Assembly (NCBI RefSeq): GCF_040581485.1 | Contig: NC_090132.1 | Span: forward strand, 25,369,911 to 25,433,910 | Reading direction: 5' to 3' | Source of the DNA: Linepithema humile | Lineage: Eukaryota; Arthropoda; Insecta; Hymenoptera; Formicidae | Length of the DNA: 64,000 nucleotides | In this document: positions 50,828-60,982 of the stretch, piece after piece | Numbering within the stretch: position 1 is the first letter of the stretch | Layout: every line of letters begins with the position of its first letter | Made by a program: the position numbers and the translations under genes | Notes under the pieces: model-generated | Told to the model about the DNA's origin: nothing | Seen by the model: the letters and a program-made list of their open reading frames with translations, nothing else | Databases searched by the model: none

Positions 50828-50845
50828 CGCGAGCGCGCGCTCGCG
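50828..50845. repeat. 18-bp perfect CG palindrome
   Basis: CGCGAGCGCGCGCTCGCG is fully self-complementary, and AATC and GATT just outside extend the symmetry imperfectly. Confidence 0.75.
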
Positions 50846-52124
50846 CGCGATTACGTAAAGCGAGTAGATATTTATATCCATAAGCAGTATTGCGGTGGAG
50901 AGGATACCCGCAACCACTTCGCTGAAAGGTCGATCGTCGACCTGCACTTTACTCTCGCTCTACCTCTAACCCGGTTATAGCTGGATAAATTCTTTACTCG
51001 CCCATGATATACCTGCACACATTTCGAGAGTAATGCATACTCGAAAATATGCCGTGAGACTGGCCGGACTCTAGCGCACGCTCGGGTAGGACTGAGACAT
51101 TTGTTAACAACGTTACGAGCAACGTTATACTTTAGGCCCGCCGTTGCTATTACATGAATTTTTAAGATTGCTTTACTTATATCGTCGCGTTGCCGGCGGA
51201 AGCACGCGAGCTCAGAATTATGCATGACTTGTTTTCTTCGAGGTTGTTAAGTTATTTTTGCGACGTTGTAATTGTCTTATGGCTTGTATTAATATCTTTC
51301 GACTTTTATGACATACCTTACTTCATTTCGCATTCCCGACATGTTTATCGAAATGCGAATTACGAACTTAATCTACGACGCTTTCGCGTCGATACTCGCT
51401 TCTCCACAAACTACGAACTATTACAAGCCGAATCTTTTGAGGCATTTAATGGGGAAGTCCCTTCTCCATAAATTCATTAAAGCAACCCTTCGACATTGTC
51501 GCGCTTCACAACGTCGATCGAATTCCAGGCATAGTCGCCACGAGGGGTGAGCAAAGTCTTTTTTTCACACCGCGTGTCCCGCCCGGTTTTACGTAGAGAC
51601 TCGACAGCTAACCCTGTCGTGGTATTTGTAGTTGATTTATATTGTATCCGTTCCCTCCTTTCCTCTGAAGCGGACATTTGCCGGTTATCTCGGATTCCTA
51701 TCATATGTATCGTTTGTGTTCCTACAAAAGTGCAGTACATAATGATATACTCAGAACAATGTGATTAATGCGATATAATTTAGAGCGATCAGCGCAGTTA
51801 GATCTAGCGATCAAATCCTTGTTCATAATCCGCGAAACGGATGTCGTTTCGTACGTTGCGAGATTCAAATGTCTAAGTTTAACCCGACCCTTGAAGTCGG
51901 TCGTTCACGCGAAGCGCTACTTAGATACTCTAGGTGGTCTAATAATCTCCGATACTTTATGCTCCCCCGCCCCCGCTCTCCCACATCCTCTCGCGTGTAG
52001 ATATCAGGCTCGTAAACGTGTCTCTCGCGATGCGGCGTCTGGAAGGAGGCAATGAGACGCACGAACGAAAAGTGGCGAAGTCGTAGAACGCGGGTGGAGG
52101 ATACGTGATCGAGCGCGAAGAGTC

Positions 52125-52149
52125 GAGAGAGAGAGAGAGAAAGAGAGAG
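52125..52149. repeat. GA-rich tract
   Basis: GAGAG run with one AA interruption. Confidence 0.85.
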
Positions 52150-52477
52150 GTTTTACGGTAATTATGTAAGAGAATCAATTAAGCGCGCGAATACCCGAAG
52201 AGCTATATCCATCCACCTACCTACCAAGGGTTATTAATGAACTCGTCAGATATCCGTTAAACGTTCCCAGCTCGATCGTGTGGCTTCTCTTATCTCTCTT
52301 TTTCTTTCATTCTTCTCTCCCTTTCTCTCTTTCTCACTCTCAAGTGATTGCTTGGAGGTCCATCGCCGTTACTTCGTAGGCGATGAGGACGAATCGGTAA
52401 TTAATATTGGAGCTCACGATGCTGGAGGGTGATTGCCGGGGTTTTTAGTGGATGGGCAACTCTAGGGTGGGTCCATC

Positions 52478-52489
52478 CGGTGGCCACCG
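52478..52489. repeat. 12-bp palindrome CGGTGGCCACCG
   Basis: Perfectly self-complementary and inside a GC-rich patch that also holds GGGTGGGTCC just to its left. Confidence 0.6.
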
Positions 52490-54036
52490 CCCTTGATACA
52501 TCAATGGGGTGTCTACGTAGATCGAGGGGGGAAGGGGCGGGGAGGTTTATTTTACTTTCGCGCTGAACACTTAAGCTTATTGGATTTTATGGTAAGCACA
52601 CCGCCACTCCGGTGGAAGATCGAAACTGCCGCGGGAGGTATTGGGTTGTAAAGTGACGCGCCCCGAGAGAATTTTATCGTTTCGGGTCGAGGATTATTTT
52701 CGTAGGTTCGTAAAATTAGTCAAGCCGATACAACGAAGATTGCGGGCGGAGATTGACGTCGCTCGGAGAACGACGTTTTTCTTACGACTAGTTTCCGATT
52801 TGGATGACACTTTTGCACTGAACACTCTCCCAGGAATTAATGAGTCATTCGAATACTCGGCTCTTTTCTATTTCCGCGCGATTCTCACGGTCGTTAATTT
52901 TGGTCGCAAAAAGGAACGCAAGAACTTCTCTCTACTTATGTGGTCGCCTTAAATATGCGAGGCTGCATGAACCTCGCGACTTCCGACGGGCGGGCGCTAT
53001 AATGAATTCCACGATTGTGCAAAGTCTGTATCGCGGTAACGCGTTTAGATAATTCAGATTAGATAATCGACGGAATAATCGCGCGTTTATGCCGCACGTA
53101 GTCAGTTGCAGCGCAATTAACTTCCACGAGCCCGCACGGCCATGATTAATCGAGACGCGTCCATGAATTTATGGATTTCATTTAATATCTCAATGCGCGC
53201 TGGGAAAAGCATAATTGAAACACGGCCTTGCCGATTGAAAGGCAGGCATCGTGAATGAGCTGGGAATTAAAAGGTACTTAACAGTATGACAAAGTAATTA
53301 ACCGTAAAGAAACTTTAATCAGATAACGTACTGCCGCGCATAGAGTTGACTGCACTTCGCCACGAAGCCACGATAAGTGCAATAATATAAATCCCGCGTG
53401 AGCTTTTTTAAGAGCTCGCAGAACGCTCGGTGTATTTTATTGCGGCGATTGTAGCGCACCTGTCAGAAATATTATTAACATTTCAATTTATGAAAGCGGA
53501 TACACGTCAACGTTGTATGTATACGGTATCATCTGTCTATTATTCCTCATTCATAAATAAAAAAAAAATTTCCTATTGCAAACATATGTACGTACATTAT
53601 TCAAGACAATTTTATTTTATTATATTATTCAATTAATTTTCTGAAAACAATCAATTTACATTTAGAGATTAATAATTAATCTATAAAGTCATATATAAAT
53701 GCGCGCAATATTTATGTCAAAATACTTATTTCTTGAGATATAAATATCTAACGGAGTTAGCAAAGTTTTAAAACGCATTTCTTTCAACTCGCTGTAAAAT
53801 GTACCAAAGGAAGATCCATTCTATCGCCATACGTGCAAAACATGTCGATGCTGGTGGAGCAAAATGACGCAATGGTGCCTCGCTAACAACGTAAGCAAGA
53901 TCCTCGAGATCTACGTCGATCCACAAAGAAACGCAAGAGAATGCCATTCTAATCGCTCAGGCGACGGAAGGGTCGATCACATATATATGCAAGAGTATAC
54001 ATTCACGATTTCTTCTCTCTCTTCTCTCTCCTCTCT

Positions 54037-54039
<3 letters not shown>

Positions 54040-54070
<31 letters not shown>
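54040..54070. repeat. (CT)n microsatellite
   Basis: Thirty-one bases of alternating C and T, preceded by about 30 bases of CT-rich sequence. Confidence 0.93.
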
Positions 54071-54072
<2 letters not shown>

Positions 54073-54231
54073 ATGTTATCTCTCCCTCACTCTAACGACC
54101 AGTCAGTCACTCCGGGATAAATTATAGCCGTACGGAAGGAACAGCGGCCGGTTTTTCGGGCCCGATAGTGTGGGTGGGCCCGTCGTGTCTTCTCGAACAC
54201 ACGTACATCGCACACGTATGAAGGAACGCGT

Positions 54232-54246
54232 GCGCGCGCGCGCGCG
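54232..54246. repeat. (GC)n microsatellite
   Basis: Fifteen bases of alternating G and C. Confidence 0.85.
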
Positions 54247-54370
54247 GATAAGTATGCGTACAGTACACTTATGTATCGTTGCGTGATACTCGAGCAACAA
54301 ATTTCCACCTGACTACCGGCTTAACGATCGCGCGTGATCACCCCGATCGGATATTTTTGATCTTACCAGC

Positions 54371-54482
54371 GGCTTTTTGTTTCGCCTTCCGCGAAACTCG
54401 CCCGACCGGTTACGACTTTCCTCTCGATTAAGGTTTCCATCCTTTTCGTTTCGCAGTAGTACGTCATCCGTCATTGTGCGCG
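54371..54482 (+). repeat. Local repeat 6, copy a, with hairpin
   Basis: Aligns with 55439-55546 through GGC, a T run, CTTCC, CGAA, the exact block TCGCCCGACCGGTT, a CTTTCGT-like block and GTCATCC. GTTTCGC at 54379-54385 pairs perfectly with GCGAAAC at 54391-54397 around the loop CTTCC. Confidence 0.65.
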
Positions 54483-55438
54483 CCGATCTTGTCGCCGCTG
54501 TCAGCGACACGTGAAATACGCATAGCTTCGGTGTCGATGACGCAAGCGACGCTTCTTGCACCGCCGAGTTTTTCGCAGTCCGGCTGCAATTTCGCGCGAT
54601 GGTATGCCTTTGATAATTGACGAAAGGAAGTGTTCCTGCGCGCCGCGCGGGACGTTGCTCAAATTCCAGCTACTCGAACTAACTATTCCTTCCTGTACGG
54701 TCGAGCATCTGTTCGCAGAAACGCAAAGCTGAAAAAATTTCATCGCCACAGGCACGAGTTGTCTATCGCTGTTAGTGTAATCCATCTTGAAGTTACAAAA
54801 TTAAGTTTGTTAAAACTTTCCTCAGAAATGAAAGACAAAAACCGTAACTTGTCGGATTAATATGAATTTTCAGCTTTGTAATTTAATACTTTCTAGGAAT
54901 CGAAAATGCGGCTCTTGCAAACTGCACCTGCCTGTCGGTTAACCACATGTGTAGTGTGCGAAATGTCATGTGTGTCATACGTCGTAGTTTAGGTTGCACA
55001 CCGAGGACTTGTAATCCTTAGCATATTATCTACAAAGTACGTACACGTACCATGTGATATGACTGGAACAAGAGCTGAAAGGCAATTGGTCACGCTACGA
55101 GTAAATATCACTCATGTAAACAGTACGAATGGGAGACATTAAGAAGCAAGAGAATTTTTATTGCACGTCGCGATAATTGAAGAGTTTGACCTTTAATTTT
55201 CACGGTACGATTGTATCCGCGCTTATTCATTAATGAGAAAACCGTTGTTGCGCGAAATACCTATTTTTCTAGATCGTCGTCGTTGTTTCGCTCGCGTGCG
55301 AAAGTAAAGTCAAAAAGCATGAGTTTTATCTGCTTTTACTAATAATAATTTCCTCAATCTCGTTAACAATGAAACATGCAACACTTCGTAGCACACGCAA
55401 ATGAAACGACCGATCGTACGACGATTGCGACGCAATCC

Positions 55439-55546
55439 GGCATTTTTTGACTTCGCTCGTCTTCCACGAAGTCGCCCGACCGGTTGCCCCTCTGCCTTCC
55501 ATAAATATTCTACCTTTCGTCGTAATGATGTCATCCATTACCACTA
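55439..55546 (+). repeat. Local repeat 6, copy b, with hairpin
   Basis: Second copy, about 1070 bases downstream. At the same place it has a different but still perfect stem: GACTTCG at 55449-55455 pairs with CGAAGTC at 55467-55473, again with CTTCC in the loop. Confidence 0.65.
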
Positions 55547-55984
55547 CCGCGGTCTTTTTTATCGCATTATCGATGGACGAAATATAGATATCCCCGGAGC
55601 GAATGGCAGTTCGTATGATAAGTTTAATTAAGAACAGTGTGTTCCCGAATACCCGGCCGCTCTTTCCGCTATCTTATAATCCTTAAAGTCATCATTTTAA
55701 GAATTTATGTATTACATGCCGGGTTTTTTATACTGAAATACATTAACTTTGCATATATTACACAATTTTTCGGGAGGCTGTTTCATGGAAAATTAAAACT
55801 GTTTGTTTCGATGTTATCGATGATAAAATCGAGACCGTCTTGTACTTACTATTGTACGCTTAACATTTTACTTTGGCATATAATTAGCCTAACATAAACG
55901 TCGACGTGTTACACCGGTTTCGTGTAGCTATCTATTTTAGGTGGGCGTAAACAAATCCGATTATCTTGCCAGAGACAACGGGTG

Positions 55985-56035
55985 TCACGAGCATGTTGTC
56001 GAGTGATCCACTTATCCGGTCATTTATAAATACAC
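55985..56035 (+). repeat. Possible fragment of repeat 7
   Basis: CATGTTGTCGA followed by GATCCACTTATCCGG resembles the corresponding part of copy a, but the ACGACA arm is missing. Could be chance. Confidence 0.2.
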
Positions 56036-56390
56036 AGCAATCGTCAGTCTCTGTCGAAGCGTGTCAAACGAGAGAAACGTGTAGTTCCTTGATATAGTTG
56101 TCACGTGCGAAAAGAAAGAGGCGACAAGGCGAAAGACGGGCGCCAAGAGAGAAAGCCGCGGCTTTTCTGCTCGCTAATAATTTACCGAATCTCTCAACGG
56201 TGCCACGTGTCGCGACGGCGCCCCACGGGAATACCGCGTGCTCAAAGAATCCGTGATGCGAGAACGGCGGCGGCCCACCCACGTACGCGTGTAAGTCCCC
56301 TCTTCCCGACACAACGGGACTGCACAATACACCCACAGCCTCCCCCGAACCCCGCGAGCGAGAGTACGCGTACGTTCCGCGGCGGAGGCG

Positions 56391-56520
56391 AAGACGCGTT
56401 CATCATGTCGTTGTTGTCGACGACAGGACCCACTTCCGGCCCGCATTTGTGCGCCCGAGCGCTTCCTCGTGTCGTGGGTCGTTTCTGCAAGGGGGGCCGC
56501 GACGTGATTGACGCGCTCTA
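56391..56520 (+). repeat. Local repeat 7, copy a
   Basis: Begins AAGACGCGTTCATCATGTCGT and aligns with 57044-57157. TGTCGT at 56406-56411 pairs with ACGACA at 56420-56425. Later shared blocks are GG-CCCACTT, GCGCTTCCTC and GATTGACG. Confidence 0.6.
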
Positions 56521-57043
56521 AATGGTCAACCCTTTCCGTGCTCGACTGCGTAAGACGATCAACATTAGCTTCAAGAGCGCTAGAAACGTTGCTTTGTATC
56601 GTCATTATTTCTGTATATATTTTACGCGAGTGTGCGGTAAAGCAGAATTATAGTTAATAATTGGATTAAATTAAAATAAGTTAAAAGAAACTTTAAAAAA
56701 ATAATATTTATTTAATTCATGAAAGTTTGAAAAAAATTGGAAAAAATAAGAAAATTTATATATACAATTTATAGAATATATGTATCAATGTATCGCTCTT
56801 ATTCGGCGACTAGCTGTGCCCGACCAAGTTTCTCGCGGCTCATAATAAACGATTTAACGTACAGCTGCTAAAATTGATTTACACGCCGCTAAATGGACAA
56901 TTTTGTACAATGTGCGCAAATGAGCGAACGTGTAAATCCATTACTGCCCGGTGTAAGCGTATTATAATATAAGTCGTTGTGACATATTCGGGACTTACGT
57001 GACTGTATGAATTAGCTGCGCCCAGGTACAAGGTAAGCAGGTA

Positions 57044-57157
57044 AAGACGCGATCATTATGTCGTAGTCTCGGAGCGACGACAGGTCCACTTTCGTGTTCT
57101 AAGCACTTTCTCTTCTCGTGAATTATTTGCCGAGAAAAGATTGACGTGTTCGAACGG
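57044..57157 (+). repeat. Local repeat 7, copy b
   Basis: Begins AAGACGCGATCATTATGTCGT. TGTCGT at 57059-57064 pairs with ACGACA at 57077-57082 over a 12-base loop, followed by GGTCCACTTTCG and later GATTGACG as in copy a. Confidence 0.6.
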
Positions 57158-57335
57158 CTACGAAAACCGCCAATGCCGTTTCTGTAAAGGTTACCTGAGT
57201 ATTAGGCGAGGATCGTGCATAGGACTGATCGGGCTCTTTTGAAGACGGTTTTAGAAAGCGAACTTTTCGAATTAATAACTTTTCTACGGGCCAATCGACA
57301 CCATCACACTATTGTTGAGTATCAAGCGTGAATTT

Positions 57336-57445
57336 GTGCTGTCGTTGTTGACGACAACGGCCATTTAAAGCGCGTCCGTTATTTCAGTGTGCATTCACGG
57401 CCGTTTCGATGTGTTCGAGAGACCGGAGAGAAATGATTGATGTCC
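57336..57445 (+). repeat. Local repeat 7, copy c (more diverged)
   Basis: TGTCGT at 57340-57345 pairs with ACGACA at 57351-57356 over a 5-base loop, followed by ACGGCC and later ATGATTGATGT. The match to copies a and b outside the hairpin is weak. Confidence 0.4.
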
Positions 57446-57500
57446 TCCAGAAGGCACAATCTACCAAGTGTGTTCACGAAAGAAAGGAAACACTACTGTC

Positions 57501-60500
57501 TTCAAGACTCTAGGTATATTTTGAAAAATCAAATAACAAGCGGAGATTTATTTTATCATTTGAAGTTCCAATTGAAGGGTTTTGTACGTGGTTAGTACAA
57601 TAAGTTCCCTTACGATGGAGAAAGTATGAAAATAATTTTGCACAATCTCTGTTCCGTGTAGGTTGTCGAGATTAACAAATACAAAATCCGATAGTAATCA
57701 TTAACGGTGTACGAAAGCGATATGTGGATTAAATTTGTTCCGCGAGTAAGCCGCGCGGCGTAATGTCCCGGTTGTAAGTAACGGCAATCATTGAGCACGA
57801 TTCTCTGAACGAACCATTCTCAAATAGAGCTTCCACGAATTTACTGCATGTGTCACGCACGGGGGTCCTACGAGTATAAAACGGTTATAAGAATTCGTGA
57901 TTGGTGTCATGAGGCGCGGGTAATTTCCGTTTATAAAGGCGTACAACAAACAGCTTCCTCCTGCGAGACACCTACGCTCGCGTAGTGTTATTGCTACGCG
58001 TGTAAATCTTGTCGACGATGAGCGACACGACGTGACCGATAAGACAAGAAAGTCGACCGAAAAGAATTGCTCGTACATTTTTCGATAACGGAGCAACGAA
58101 TGTACAGACTGAACGACTCGCGTTCTAATAAAAATTTTTGTATCTCAATGCACTACGCATGCAAAAAATTTCTATAAATTCAAAACAATTAATCCTTGTG
58201 GATAAAATTAATTGATTTTTCACTGTAAAAATTAAAGTATATAAAATGGATTAAAAATATAGTGTTTTAAAATTAAAAAATACAAGTCGGAACAGCTATA
58301 AATGTTTTAATATTAGAATTAAACATTTCATTTTTAATGAGAATATTTAAAAAATGTAATTTCGATAACAATTTATTTTATTGCGACCAACACAGATTCA
58401 GCGATGATATTTGAGTATATGTTTCGCCGATCCGAGCTGCAATTTCCTTTCACTGATAGATTCTTTATATCTCCCTAGATAGCGATTAACGGCGAACTCA
58501 ATTTCTAAACGCGTAATCGACCGCGTGTGCCTCGCATTACACCTACGGACCGCCTGTCCGTCAATCCAGAGGCTCATTAGCGAACTCGATGTACGTTCTT
58601 TCCTTCGCTTATTAACCGCCAGAGATTATCCCGGTATAGCGCGGCTACACACTATCCACCTGACGTAAACAATTTCTAATTGAAGACACGCTCGCAACGT
58701 TTCCTTGCGACCTTTCCATTGAAACAGCATTCTCGATAATGCATTAGCTGGCATCGTTATCGCGTCGCGCAGTATCGCACGCTCATCATCCTCCTATCGA
58801 TATCTTTTAATTACTTATTAACCGCTAATATATTACCGAGACCATCGACGTGATTACGGTAATCAAATGCTTCGAAATTCATGAAAGGTTGTTTATAACA
58901 AATATTATTACTGTCGCGAGTTATTTTGAACTGCGGTAAATATTAGCGATGCATTAAAAATATTCACTCTTTTTACTAAACTATACAAGTAGTCACATTA
59001 ATACAAACAAATGTGTCAGCTTACGAGAGGTTAAGTAAACATATTACAATTGTTTTTCATTGACTCCCTTACATTTAAAACTAATATTTTTATCGTTTTT
59101 GGCAAATCGGCTCACTAAATTCGCATGTATTTTATACGAAAGGAAAATCATATTTGATCTCTGATCAGCGAACGGGAATGGTAGGATGCGGACGAGCGAG
59201 GAAGGCGCTTATCTCCGCGCCGACCGTGTAAAAGCCCGCTTCGTGCCAAGTTACGCCCATAAGTCAGTGGATATTTGAATGGCAAGGGGAGGCATTCCCG
59301 CGGCCAGCAAATGGATCCCCCGCGGTGCCATCCACCGTCTGCACGGCCTGTGCTAATCGCGCGGTATACATATACTAACTGGCGCATTGGGAAGATTCCC
59401 TGCCACAACGATATCGCGAGATAACTGATTGATATTGACTCAGCTATTAATTAATACCATAGTGACAACGCGTAACACGAGACTACGATACGTGAACACG
59501 ACAAAACGAGACAGCGACACGCGATAGAATGTCGAGTAAACTAAAAAGAGAAATTGTCAAAAGAGCTGTAAGTTTTGAACAACGCAAATCAACATTTTAC
59601 GTCAATAATTCTTTTGCATTAAAATGATTATATAAAACTATTTCAACTCTTCAACGTGCGCGTTTCTGAAAAAGGAAAATTTGAAATTTATTTTGGAGGA
59701 TTAGCGGATTTTTATATTTTTTAATTAGGTGTGAAAATCATGTACATTTTGTATGACGATAATTATGAATAATTTGTGAACGCATCTTCCGTTCATTGGA
59801 TGTCTAATTATAATATCCTTCTCAAGATTGATCAATGCACAAAGTTTCCAAAGCTGTCATTAATTATACGCAACATTACATGCTCATCACTTCATTACGA
59901 GCGACTTTGTACTAGTCGACAGAATTTCGAACAAGAAACCTCCCGTAAGTCGCGTGTTAAACGACGGTTTTAAATACGCTGAGGAACGACGACATGCATT
60001 TCCTATCATCTGCTTCTTCCAGCCAGGATCTAATTTTCTATGCTCGTGTGCGCGATGGACCGCAAATGATAATGTCGCGAACAAGAATGATAATTACTGG
60101 CGTCATTAATAGGTCGTTAGACGGGATTTCATTCGGTGATGATGAAACGTCCTGAAACGCACGTGAGTCTCGTCTCTGATACCTTCGCTTTTTCGCTGCT
60201 GAAACGGAAGCTGCCCCGCGGTTGTTACGTAATTAGCAGACGCGAAATTGACAGACGATTATCTCGATGTAGATATAATGATAGTGTCGGCACAGCCATA
60301 ACTCTCTTCGTTTTGCAGTGATAAAGATACATTTCTTCCGCTTTATGATCATTTTTAAACGGGAAATTACGAACGTATAAACTGCTTATCAACTTTGATT
60401 AAATGTAAAACATTGATGAGCATAGTCGAACCTTGCGAAAGAAACGATGAATGTATCGATCCATATTTCTCGAAATAAGCTATCCTCTCGTATAATATGC

Positions 60501-60900
60501 GGATTTTCGACCCGTTTGCACATCGAGCGTTGATTGGATACAATGCGCGATGCGAGACGTGCAAGTAGGTAACAATGCTTAACAGTGCCGTGTGTTACAC
60601 GCGATGAGCAGGTACGAAACAACGCTGTCCAATCTGAAAATACACTTTGCGATATCTGGAACGACGGAAGCCATTCATAGGTTTTGCAACCGCTTCCAGG
60701 GCCACTGCACGCGGCCGGTGTGTGGTTTTAGTCTGGGTTTGTTATCGTGCTCAGCCGCGGAGAACGAGAGGCACCTTCGATTTAACCCTAATAAGATCGA
60801 TGGATCCCGCGAGACCGCCCGATACGGAACAAGCGCGCGCTCGGCGCTATACGTATGCCAATTGTACATACGTATATCGGTCCTCTCGTTCGATCGATCG
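57501..60900. other. Gene-free mixed stretch
   Basis: AT-rich at 58130-58400 and 58900-59150; CpG-richer patches at about 58480-58800, 59170-59420 and 60680-60900. No coding exon, RNA gene or mobile element was recognised. Confidence 0.42.
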
Positions 60901-60917
60901 GCCATGAGGAAAAAGAA

Positions 60918-60923
<6 letters not shown>

Positions 60924-60978
<55 letters not shown>
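60924..60978. repeat. (AG)n microsatellite
   Basis: Fifty-five bases of alternating A and G, the second-longest simple repeat in the window. Confidence 0.95.

Positions 60979-60982
<4 letters not shown>

Larger units (their letters stand above)
48371..52100. other. Gene-free mixed stretch
   Basis: CpG-rich at about 48380-48900, 50780-51080 and 51880-52070. Includes a TATAAATA candidate, a hairpin at 49559-49586 (CCTTGCC/GGCAAGG) and the palindrome at 50828-50845. No coding exon was recognised. Confidence 0.4.
52101..54120. other. Non-coding stretch with GA/CT tracts and a GC-rich patch
   Basis: Contains GA-rich (52125-52149) and CT-rich (52286-52340) tracts, then a GC-rich patch at 52380-52640 with the 12-base palindrome CGGTGGCCACCG at 52478-52489. 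AT-rich DNA follows from 53440 to 53800, then a CT run. No coding exon was recognised. Confidence 0.45.
54121..57500. other. Non-coding cluster of diverged hairpin-bearing duplicates
   Basis: GC-rich patches at 54120-54660, 55380-55500 and 56060-56540 carry the repeat families listed as 6 and 7. AT-rich spacers lie between. Frames of up to 143 codons overlap on both strands and are not called. Confidence 0.45.
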
